This document shows positions 19,431 to 28,556 of a stretch of 28,556 nt of DNA, piece by piece. How positions within the stretch are numbered: position 1 is the stretch's first letter; the number at the start of each line of letters is the position of its first letter. Location: assembly GCA_004802705.1 (NCBI GenBank), contig SGPL01000406.1, positions 1-28,556 on the forward strand, given 5' to 3'. The position numbers were made by a program, and so were the translations under genes. The DNA comes from Bondarzewia mesenterica (taxonomy: Eukaryota > Basidiomycota > Agaricomycetes > Russulales > Bondarzewiaceae). The notes under the pieces were generated by a model. It was not told the DNA's origin, did not search any database, and saw only the letters and a program-made list of their open reading frames with translations.

Positions 19431-22400
19431 CAGGTATCGACTGTGTCAATGAATTGCCAGCCCTCATAGATCTTGGGGTGGGCGAGCTCTTTTTTTTTTT
19501 TTCCTGCGAGACGTCCCCCCTTTTTTTTTTGTAAGGGTGGCGGATGTGGGTATCAATGAAGAGGTACCGTCACCGCGCGATGGTCGCTCTGTCGGGCTCT
19601 AGCAAGTCGTCCGGAATGGAGTCCGGCGTGCTTGCAGAACACTTGAGCTGCACAACCGAGGAGTCCTCTCCACGCGGAGGGGTTGAACTCCAAGTCGTTA
19701 TCGATATATATATGTTGACACGTTTACTGGACGTCGAGTCTCAAGACAATCCAGTGCCAAGCAACACACCGATCGTTCCAAACATGAAACTGGTCCATGG
19801 TTGTCTTGCTCATGTTTTTACTCACGAAGGAGCGCGTTCGTTCTCGGCTTTGGAATCAAAGTCACTGACCATGATGTCAGCGCTCGGGATGGTCAAGGAT
19901 TGCTTTATTGAATCACGCTCTGCCAATCTTCTCCAGGCCTGAGTACTGAGTACTGTATCTCTATCTGATGGCATCGTGCTGTACCATACTTCGGATTCCA
20001 TTTTTCTTTGATCTTGTGGTCATGAATGGATGGCTGTACCTTTCTGCATTATTTGTATGTTGACACAGCCTCTGGCCGTCGTCGTCCCTGCCACGCAGCT
20101 CGCCTCGGGTCTCGTGCAAAGAGTCTGTGTTAACCACATTGGTGTGTCAAATACATTTTACAAGAGCATCCGCTCGCCATCCGACAGACGGGGCTTTGTG
20201 GACACATCGAAGACTCTGCGCTGTTCATGTAAAAGACCCCCTTTACTGTGCGAGGGTCACTTTTGCCACGATAGAGTTTAATGAGTCCTCTGGAAATGAC
20301 GCAGGTGTCCTTTCTGAGCGCTCTAGGTGCACGCCAAGCTCCTGTCGACACCATAGAAATAGTGAGTTGCTTGTTCGTTTGGCCTGAGAGACATAACGAA
20401 GGCTTCCGATGATGTAACCACTCTCCAGCAGTTTTACTGCCATAATCTTTTGTCCATCGACCCAGGTACTATGTGCCGAGTCTAGGTCACTAATTTATAC
20501 CCAAGGTATGGATCAAATGAGGAATTGAGACGCGGAGATGACTGTGGAATACGTGCACGAACGTGTCCATCGTCGGCGTAGATTTCAGTGTGCACGGCGC
20601 TGACGGGAAGGTCTGCAGACTCATCTCCTACAATTGGAAAGAGACCGTTCGTAGCCGCTGCGCTCTCGTTTCCCTCGATTCATTCCCTGCCCATGATCGC
20701 TGGCTTAAACCTCAGTAGAATGCACTTGGTTATGACGGAGGTGCTACCCTCCATTGGTGACAGACTAATCATCGTGCTCAACATGAAGTCCATTTCTTCT
20801 CACAAGGGAAAGAGGCTCGGTCGAGTCTTTGTATAGCGGGGAGGGGAAGTGGGTTTGGGTGGACAGTGAAGTCTGACTAGTATTTTCGAGGTTTTATATA
20901 TCTTATGATCTCTTCTCATGTTCAGGCGTCGGTCTAGTATAGACTGTCAATGGAGGGCGGCCATCGCGTAAGACATACGTATCTACACAAGGATCGAGAA
21001 AGGTGCGAATTATAATTCTCGGCCCTAGCCCATGTTCATGGTCGCGGTCGTGCTCTGTCTGTCTTATGCATGCGTCTGTGCTATACACGGATGTATTAGT
21101 ATTGTAAGTACGTATGTAGCTGTAAGACCAAGCCATTAGTCGACAGCGCTGGTTCGAAGGTGGATGATTGGATGGATGAAAGGGATCACTCTGGTTTTCA
21201 GTGTTGTAAGTACATGGTCCGCCAGCGGCCACGCATCTTGATTTCCACGTGCAGAGTTCATTTTCTTGACTTACTCGAACATTTTTTATTTAACGCTCGA
21301 ATGTACGAAGGGGGCCGTAAATGCTGTATTTAACTCTGGTTTGCAAGGTATATGTGCATTCGAGCTGGTTCGTGACAATAGGCATGCTGCTGTGAGTGTT
21401 TCATAATGATTGACACTCTCGACAGTCGTATATACACACATGCTTAGAGTATATACTCCAGTACAGGTGACTGGCCGGCGGTATGGCTAAAACTAGGACC
21501 TCACGAGTCAGAGCTGCATGGGACGATGGACCGATGATGGACGACGATTGCCGTTCGTGCGTTGGACGGGTTGGAGCCAAAGATGGAGATACTCGGGTGC
21601 AATGGCAGCTTGGTGGGCGGTAAGTCTTCAGCCGTCCTTTCGTTTGATTGTCCGAGTTAATTGTCGTGAGTGAGCAAACATGCGATTACGGGTGCAAAGG
21701 CGGCTGGAAAGGAGAAGGCGCGCGAGATGGGGCAGTGGAATGTTCGTACCACCTTGTTACGAGCCTCGGATCTGGGCCGACATTGACACCTAGGCTGCCA
21801 ACCCGTCCGTCTATGGGTTTGGAACTTAGACAGACAGGTTGCCCGTTTGATGGGCATTGCCGTTCGCTGAGCAAGTGCATTTCTACTCCGAACCGGAGAC
21901 GACGCGCAGGTTCGATGAGACGACTGATGCTTTTTTGAAAGAGAGAAAATGGAAGTGCGATTGTGGAACACGCGGCAGAACGCAGCATATGCAAGTCGAG
22001 AGGGATTCGTGCATCGTGCACCACGCAACATGTCTTTTCTCCGCTGTGCCAGGGCCCAGTGGAGACGCCCAGTGCGGTGTGAACTGAACATTTGAGGGGG
22101 TATATACCAGTACTAAGTGGACTGTTGGGGAACCGGCAAGCGTCTGAAATCGTTTAAAAGTGAGGACAGGGCTTACAAATTTGCCGCCATTGACAGTCTT
22201 ACAGTCATATCATGTAAAGTGCGACGTGTCCACTGTGAGAGCTGGACGAGCTTTTGACGTTGAATTCGCTTCGACTCGGAGGACGTCGAAGTTGAAGCGG
22301 TGGTGCCACGGCTATGGCCGAGATGATAATGTCACGACGTGGGTCTCAATTTGTCTCACTCTTCAACAACTTTTGTGTCCTAATAGTCCTACCGAAACAT

Positions 22401-22613
22401 GCCTTGCTTACTTGGGCACTCAGTGTAATGATTGCAGTGCTAATGTAATGGATTCCGATTCAAGCGCCAGTGAAATGCCACTGAAGCCGGGGCCCGCGGT
22501 TGAGAACGGTTAAGAAGCGGACATTATTGTTCAACTTTGACTTTGACTTTCGCCGTTGTGAGCTGTCTGTAACATCCACCCATACTCTCTCATATACGTG
22601 CATATTCTAAGCA
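19431..22613. other. Gene-poor stretch, unrecognised
   Basis: Frames of 60-140 codons occur on both strands (for example 19544-19942 plus, 20588-20836 plus, 21657-22091 minus, 22160-22513 plus), but none matches a family I know and several lack an ATG. Long T tracts lie at 19490-19502 and 19521-19530. Around 20588-20790 the minus strand holds two open runs separated by one stop (MDFMLSTMISLSPMEG.. and SAAATNGLFPIVGDESADLP), which could be a decayed gene. I cannot assign it. Confidence 0.4.
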
Positions 22614-24496
22614 ATGGCCAACGCGAGAACTTCAAGAAGAAGGAAAGCTGCTACGGACGACGATGCAATCCCATCGACTGGCCGATGTATGTTGCTTTTG
22701 GTACTCTTCATGCATTGTTGTCTGAAATTTATCATTTCCAGCTCGAGTTCTCACTCGCCAAAGAACTACTATGGCACCACGATCTAAAAAGCGTGCAGCA
22801 TCGCCAGAACCGCTCACGCAGCCTTCGAAACGCGCGCGTTCGGCACGACAAAGCAAAGATTATATCAATCCCACACCTTCACCAATTACCCGTATTGCTT
22901 CTGGGAAACGGGGCCATCTCTTTGTGCATGGAGATTCACTTGGTGGCCAATTAGGATTGGGACCTGATGTACAAAGTCTCGCGAGACCGAAATTGCATAC
23001 TGTGGTTCAAGCTCTTGTGGAAAGTCAGTCCATGGGTCTCCACGGAATAGTGCAAGTGGCGGCTGGTGGCATGCACTCCCTTCTCTTGGATTCGAATGGA
23101 CAGGTGAGTACTGCTTCATCCCATTACTTTCGCACCGTTTTCTCTTTGCTTATAAGGGCGCGCGACGCATACGTGCTTCAGGTTTGGTCATTCGGTGACA
23201 ATGATGAACTGGCTTTGGGTCGCAAGACGGAGGGAGAAAGTCGCGAAGAGCTAGAGACGAGACCTGAACGTGTCTCTGGCCTTGATAGATTCCGCATCAC
23301 ATTTATCGCTGCCTCAGACTGCCTCAGTGTCGCGCTGAGTGATCAAGGGGAACTGTTTGCGTGGGGTGCATTCAGAGTAAGTACCTGAATTTCATTGCCG
23401 CATAATGTGAGACGGGCGACGGCTCACATCTTGAAGTCAGAAGGCCCGCTCGGCTTTGACGGAATCCGTGGGCATGCCATGAAGGTTCTTGAGCCTACTG
23501 CATTGCCCACGTTCGCAAAGACGCCGATTTCGAGTGTTGCCTGCGGGAATCATCACGTCTTAGCGCTAACACGGAGCGGTCTTGTGTACACTTGGGGAAA
23601 TGGCGTTCGCTCCCAACTGGGCCGAAAAATTATGGAACGTAGGGTGGCAAATGGTTTGAGACCGGAACCGCTCCGACTTCGAGACATCGTCCTCGTCTCT
23701 GCGGGTAGCTATCATTCTTTCGCGGTGGACAAGACTGGTGTCGTATACTCTTGGGGTCTCAATCAAATGCGGCAGACCGGGATTAGTGACGAGCGTGGTG
23801 GCGAGCAAGAACGTATTCTGATGCCCACGCCGGTGGACGCGTTGCACCCGAACAAACACGAAGGAGCACGGGTTGTTCAAATAGCGGGCGGTGAACATCA
23901 CTCAATCTTTCTTTTTGACAATGGCGAAGTATGGGGCTGTGGCCGTGCCGAACAGGGGGCGCCTCGGCCTTTCCGAAGATCATCCAGCCATGACTGACAT
24001 TGTGGAGCGGCATCAGGAAGAGCTTGATGCTCTTCGTAGAGCCAACGCTGTTAAGGCAGGGCGAGCGTTGCAGGATGAACCGATACCAAGACTCATTGCG
24101 GACTCACTTGTGAGAGAGCCTGTTCGCATAGCATTCCCACCTCCCCCAACAGACGAAGATTCCTGTCTGGATATACCTCCATATGCAAGCGGCTTTTCCT
24201 CGACCAAAATTATTGGTATCTCGTGCGGAGAGAGATACAATCTGGCCTTCAACGATTGCGGTATTCTATATTCATGGGGCGAGGGTACTTCGCAACAGTT
24301 GGGATTGGGCGATGCTATAGAAGAGGCTCTGACACCAACAAGGGTGCGCAGCAAGACGCTGAAGGGCTTCGACATTGTGAGCGTAAGCGCTGGTGGGCAG
24401 CACGTTTTAGCAGTGTGAGTAGTACCCTTTTAATCCGCATTTTATATTTCTGATGTCATCGAGGACTTTCTGAACCACAGCGGGCTCAAACACTAA
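22614..24496 (+). CDS. RCC1: RCC1 / Ran guanine nucleotide exchange factor, with an apparent frameshift
   Basis: RCC1 loads Ran with GTP on chromatin, setting the nuclear RanGTP gradient for transport and spindle assembly. Exons: 22614-22686, 22742-23103, 23182-23376, 23437-24414, 24481-24496. All introns are GT..AG, 55-78 nt. The N-terminus is rich in basic motifs (RTSRRRK; RSKKRAAS; SKRARSARQSK), probably for nuclear and chromatin localisation. RCC1-type blades follow: GGQLGLG, VWSFGDNDELALG, LFAWGAF..EGPLGFDG, VYTWGNGVRSQLG, VYSWGLNQ, VWGCGRAEQG..LGLSEDHPAM, ILYSWGEGTSQQLGLG and VSAGGQHVLAV. The frame shifts within exon 4 at a run of five G (23955-23959). With one G fewer it runs on as EQGRLGLSEDHP and the model gives about 540 residues, normal for fungal RCC1. 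The gene is essential and single-copy in studied yeasts, so a sequence error is the likelier cause, but a real lesion cannot be excluded. The last exon has only 16 bases. Confidence 0.92.
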
Positions 24497-24890
24497 GCTG
24501 CTGCGAGTTGCCTTTATACAATCATCGAACAGCTGTCATTTGTATGTTGTTGAAAGAAGTCCTCAATGTTTTCTACACCGCCAGGCCCTCAATCAGGATA
24601 GTCCTCGGCTTCATGTCGAGTCCAACTCGGTCTCAATGTCAAATTGTTCAAGCAACGTTCATACCATCTCAGTGATTCCAGGACTATTCTGAGTCGGTTT
24701 GACTTTAGCTCAGGTATATAACTTGAGCTCCATGCCAACGTTACTGCAGGATCCAGTAATTTTGGCTTTGCTCGCGGCTTGCCAATTCTAGTTAGACATA
24801 ATAGGTATAATATATTCACAGTGCACAGTTCTGAGTCTACATATCGAAACATTCCAGCTCACCATCTCTCTTGCAACACCCGCTACGCAA
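24497..24890. other. Intergenic between RCC1 and duplication copy B
   Basis: Short AT-rich gap holding the 3' end of RCC1 and the left edge of copy B. Nothing else was recognised. Confidence 0.5.
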
Positions 24891-26766
24891 TCACACCGTG
24901 GTCACGTCAATCTCCTGCAACTCTGATCTCAAGGTACCACCTGTCTTGCGACCCGCGCTCGCGCTCCCTGCTTGGTTTGTGAACAACGACAACGCGGTTG
25001 ACGACGACAGGGACGACCTGCCGGTCGTGCCTTGTGATGAGTGTAACCGCGCTGGCTGAGAGGTGCGGCTGGATAATGGAGACGAGCCGTCAAGCCATGT
25101 CTGTCCGGAGGAAGGGTCGATACCGGTCGTGAAAGCGACAGTGACTTCGGAACTATGAGAAGTGTCGTGTGACGTGTGTGTGGATGAGGCTGCTTCATGA
25201 AGGTTGAGCATGAGGTGGGACATCATGGTCACTGAGACGCTGTGCGTGCGATGTGTGGGTGTGTGGTAAAGGGTAAGGATGGCAGAGAAGTGGGACGTAC
25301 CAGGAAGCAAACGTGGATAAGACTCCGCGGAGGCCGTCCTAATAAGGGATTAGTACACATGGACGGGATACGGAAGATCAGAGGAGGGGCCGCACCGGAG
25401 CAAACTGTAGAAACAATCAATTAGACGCATGCCCGAAGAAGCTGAATTGGACGTACAAAGAACGTGAATATATTTGAAAGATTTGCCAACACCATAAAGC
25501 TGCAGCGCCGAGGAATGTCAACACAAATGCTTCAAATGATGGGCTACTACGTACGCAAAATAAATGGCGCCTGTGTGCCCAAGGATGCCAGAATGGATAC
25601 CCCAGCGGTCAGAACATGTCAACAGTAAAGTATGTGTAGGAAGGAGCTCACCGTCTCTGTGGATCAAATCAATCAATCCCGTTTCCACCCTGATCCAGCT
25701 GTTGATGGCTTGTCTCTGCCGGCGCGATACTGTGGACTTGGCAATTGTCAGCCCGAATATGAGGAGATCGAATCCAACTTGGGCCTCCCAAGCCACGGCA
25801 ACATCTGCCGTTCATTATGAAATTAATATTTTGGAATCAATAGCACCTTGTTCGAGGACATACGAACGCCACTTAAGTCGACGAGAGGGTATCCAAGTTA
25901 ATAGAGGTTGCAAGTAAGATGTGGAAGAGGAGGACATAAAAGTGAGTGGGGTGGACATACGTGGATTTGGTCATCTCGACATGGCATCCATTCACGCCTG
26001 ATAACACAGTGTCGTGCTGGCCTACCAGAGACCACTGAACATTGAATCCATTAGGCCTCTTCGACCTCATGTCAAGAATGCGAGTCAGGCGGGACCTACG
26101 CATGCCAATGCTAATAACACAAGACCGATGGCTAATATCAAAGACAGGATGCGGCGCGAGTGGTCATACAGTGCGTAAGTGCGCATCGTGAGGAGGACTA
26201 AAGACGCAAAGATTTATCAGACAAAAAGAGGAAGTGAGGGAGAAAGACATACTGAAAACTACAACTTGATTTGCTAGCATGAGGATTTGGCGAAAATGTT
26301 CATATGTTTTACACCTATGCAGCGGGATCATAGATCAGATAAAACTGTCATTCATTGAGTAAGGTTATTTAGACGTACTTCTGTGCATGCCATAAAGCAT
26401 GCTGCTCGTTAACAGCCTGTGATGCTGCTGCATTGAGAGACGACGCACCTCCGTCACAGTCGCAAAACTGAGAATCGCAACGGCGATACTGCCTAAGATT
26501 GGAATATATCGATTGATGAAGAACCAGAGAGAAGGCCTTGAGAGTGGGTGGGGCCATATCGTTTTCACCTCAGCGGAGAAAGTGAGGAAGTAGTCATAGA
26601 ACAATAGGGCTGCACAACGAAGAAGGGTCAGACGGCGAAGACGCGATGCGAAGCTGTGGACCTCACTGATCGCGATGAGTTCCAGATAGCCATGAGATGC
26701 ACTGATTGAAAATACATCATCGATCGCTGAGCAAATACTGCGGACACGGATGAAGATCCATTGCAT
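24891..26766 (-). CDS. DUF6533 domain membrane protein, copy B (13 exons)
   Basis: Same exon plan as the gene at 15393-17269. Exon 1 is 26667-26766, exon 2 ends at 26449, and small exons are at 26379-26401 (23 nt), 25864-25871 (8 nt), 25555-25570 (16 nt) and 25396-25404 (9 nt); the last exon is 24891-25239. The frame is intact throughout, about 377 residues. It contains LLFYDYFLTFSAEVKTIW, FFINRYIPILG, FRQILMLANQVVV, LLTMRTYALYDHS, WSLVGQ..GCHVEMTKS, AVAWEAQVGFDLLIFGLT, a RDGAIYFA segment and SVTMMSHLMLNLHEAASS. The tail is shorter than in copy A because about 33 nt encoding a Ser/Gly-rich piece are missing. The N-terminus differs: a 4-nt indel puts copy A's start out of frame, so the first usable ATG lies upstream (MQWIFIRVRS). 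Function of the family is unknown. Confidence 0.87.
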
Positions 26767-27814
26767 ACGCTACTTCCGTGCCACTGAGACCCATCGGAAG
26801 GAGACCGTAGCCAGGCCAGGAGGGTGTAAATATAAGTTAGGAAGCAATAGTTGAACAACAGGAAAGAAAGGCGGCAAAGAACTTGAAGGGATACCCGCTC
26901 GAGGACTTGATATGGAAGTCCGGTCGATTATCTTCTGTGTGAGATCTGCAAAGGAGAGTCGAAACTAGAAGTCCGGTGAGATTTGGATCCCAGCGCAGTA
27001 TGCCTTCTAATATATAAAGGGCGAGAAGAGGCGAGATCCACGTACACAGCTAATAGTTTGATGATAGTTGTCTGGGCGCCAATGTCCGTGCGTTGGAAAC
27101 AGGACGACGAAACGCCGTCAATCGGAAGTGGCTTGGAAAAGTAGGATGAATCTGCTTCTGGCCCACGAGTACAGCAGGCGACGTCCGACGTCGATGGTCG
27201 TTGAGTTACGAGTCCCCCATCCCAAGAGATCTATCTATCACGGAAGATTGCTGCATAACCATGCGCACAGCCATCACATGGCATGAAGGAGCCCCCATGC
27301 TGACTACTAGCTGGAGAAGATGTTGGTCCACGCATGCAAGCCCACGGCAAAGGATTGATTACGCATATGCTCCAAGGAGACATACTCACAATGCATGGCT
27401 TTCCCGTTGCGAGAATGACAAGCGTCCTCTCAGCTCAAATTGGAAACCAATAACTTAGTAATCACATTGGGGGTTAGGGTTCAAACCCACCGGGACCTGG
27501 TAGCTCTGGTAGTGCCAACTTTGAATGTTGAGCACCGTACAAGACTTCCAGCTCAAGCTTCACGGGTGTCCATCAAATCTCGGAAAATTCTCCAGACAGC
27601 AGCCTAGTCAGTCACTATCCGAAAAGTATGTCTAACGTGAAAGAGATAGAATGCTTTTGTAGTCTAGCTTCTGTGACGCAACACAACGGTCGCGATGCGC
27701 GCTCGCATCGACTGTCTTCGTGAAGCGCTCGCATTTTTATGTATGCCGACTTGACGAATGTGGGTTCGCGAATGCAATGGACATATTGAAGCGTTTGAAC
27801 AAACGGATAAAAAT
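26767..27814. other. Conserved upstream region of DUF6533 copy B, no supported gene
   Basis: Corresponds to about 17270-18434. A good TATA element, TATATAAAGG at 27011-27020 on the plus strand, points away from the DUF6533 gene. The plus-strand frames downstream are short and differ from those in copy A. GGGTTCAAACCCACCGGGAC near 27479 looks like a tRNA B box but belongs to diverged duplicate sequence without a cloverleaf. Confidence 0.5.
27011..27020 (+). promoter_or_regulatory. TATA-like element kept in both duplication copies
   Basis: TATATAAAGG here corresponds to TTATATAGAGGG at 17522-17533. About 55-60 bases downstream both copies have CCAATGTCCGTG with an ATG. The shared position suggests a divergent promoter, possibly for a short or non-coding transcript, but no conserved protein follows. 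Confidence 0.35.
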
Positions 27815-27910
27815 GGTGACTCGAATTCATGACCTTCCGATTGTCCGATAAGGTTATATGGAGAACCGTGATAACAGTCAGACGCTGTAAGCTTCTCAGC
27901 GACGGGGTAC
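27815..27910 (-). pseudogene. tRNA-Asn(GTT) relic, copy B
   Basis: From 27910 the minus strand reads a degraded D arm (GTCGCTGAGAAGCTTACAGC), then GTCTGACTGTTA with anticodon GTT (27873-27875), an intron-like insert of about 30 nt, and AATCGGAAGGTC followed by ATGAATTCGAGTCACC. That 3' half closely matches eukaryotic tRNA-Asn, including a TTCGAGT T loop and an anticodon stem TCTGA/TCGGA. The T stem is shortened and the 3' acceptor strand is absent (ATTTTTATCC follows). It is most likely inactive and shares ancestry with the relic at 18435-18511. Confidence 0.7.
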
Positions 27911-28030
27911 ATAACTTTCTGACGAGAACGGATTGCAAGCGAACATCATACTAATTTCATCGGTGTCTCCTTCCGCTCAGGTTCCGAGACGCACAGGCTG
28001 GATAAGGTACTCGTTTCGAGCATAAGACCT

Positions 28031-28556
28031 GCCATCGACTGATACCATTCTTGGCGTCGCTCAACTCTGCTGAACTGTAGCCCGATTTTAAGGTTAGGAG
28101 TACAATGACGAACATAAAATATTTCTCTTGTACTGTAGGTCGTCATTCATGCATCGCACTAGACGGAAAGGTGGAATTTAAGAGTCGAAACGACTGGATC
28201 AAGATGTTTGCGTGGGAGTAGTTGGGAGTACATACATATGCCGGATTGGAGCGTCTATTTTTTTTTTCAGCTGCGCGGTAGACATGATCGTGGGTCCATC
28301 ACTGCTATCGATGGCGCGATGAGCTTCACATTGCATGATTCAGGCCTATTCAGGCCTACCATCTTCTACCATCTTGTTCCGTGAAGGGAAATAGCCTATT
28401 TTCAGAAAAAAGATTACTTAGACCGTATGATAGAAAGTCTTTTCTATAGCTGATCGATGGCCGCGTTGGCTGGAAATTGGTGATTCCATCTTCAAATGGG
28501 CGCAGCCGCACCCGAGTACTACTTACTCGTGCCGGTAGGATATTTCTTTTCGATAG
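28031..28556. other. Unassigned sequence at right edge
   Basis: No supported gene. Contains a T9-10 run at about 28258-28268 and a short tandem duplication, ATTCAGGCCT repeated at about 28339-28358. It may be the flank of a gene beyond the window. Confidence 0.4.

Larger units (their letters stand above)
24905..28030. repeat. Segmental duplication, copy B
   Basis: Direct repeat of about 15400-18850 in the same orientation, roughly 9.5 kb away. It shows numerous substitutions and small indels in introns and flanks but intact exons, so the event is not recent. The last clear match is CTGGATAAGGTACTCGTTTC at about 28000. It lacks copy A's AT-rich insertion and carries its own 53-bp insertion near 26925-26977. 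Confidence 0.9.

Noticed and set aside
27470..27500. GGGTTCAAACCCACCGGGAC resembling a tRNA B box
   Set aside because: It aligns with diverged sequence in copy A (about 18010-18045) that lacks the motif, and no cloverleaf can be drawn.
1..28556. Mating-type pheromone precursor genes or a CRISPR array
   Set aside because: No short frame ending in a CaaX motif with a start context, and no regularly spaced palindromic repeats, were found.

Overview
The window looks like nuclear DNA of an agaricomycete (mushroom-forming basidiomycete) fungus. The genes carry many short GT..AG introns, mostly about 50-90 nt. ATP-citrate lyase is a single fused polypeptide, as in animals and basidiomycetes (most ascomycetes use two subunits). 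The other recognisable families, DUF6533 seven-helix-type membrane proteins, a fungal PLAC8 cysteine-rich protein and an F-box/LRR-type relic, are typical of Agaricomycetes. Everything here is read from sequence alone; exon models come from splice signals, frame continuity and remembered family patterns.

Layout. 1-1376: a decayed F-box/LRR-like gene (+), entering from the left edge. 1377-4250: no convincing gene, but a 47-bp-period minisatellite (about 2.1-2.58 kb) lies just downstream of a TATAAAAG element on the minus strand. 4252-5812 (+): two-exon gene for an unrecognised 496-residue low-complexity protein with two basic clusters. 6442-10583 (-): complete seven-exon ATP-citrate lyase gene, convergent with the previous one. 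12599-13159 (+): small single-pass membrane protein containing two ambiguous bases. 13705-14340 (-): three-exon PLAC8 protein. 14972-15062 (+): tRNA-His(GTG) with an intron. 22614-24496 (+): five-exon RCC1 (Ran guanine-nucleotide exchange factor), interrupted by an extra base in a G-run.

The most distinctive structure is a same-orientation segmental duplication of about 3 kb: copy A at about 15.40-18.85 kb and copy B at about 24.90-28.03 kb, on either side of RCC1 and a 3.6-kb gene-poor stretch. Each copy carries a complete DUF6533 membrane-protein gene (-), about 1 kb of conserved upstream DNA, and a decayed intron-containing tRNA-Asn(GTT) gene. The DUF6533 genes are split into 13 exons, several extremely small (8, 9, 16 and 20/23 nt). 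Comparing the copies supports the splice model, because a 1-nt length difference falls inside a predicted intron.

The genes do not form a pathway. ATP-citrate lyase supplies cytosolic acetyl-CoA, RCC1 serves nuclear transport and the cell cycle, and the DUF6533 and PLAC8 proteins are probably membrane-associated with unknown roles. No CRISPR array, complete transposon or secondary-metabolite cluster was seen.
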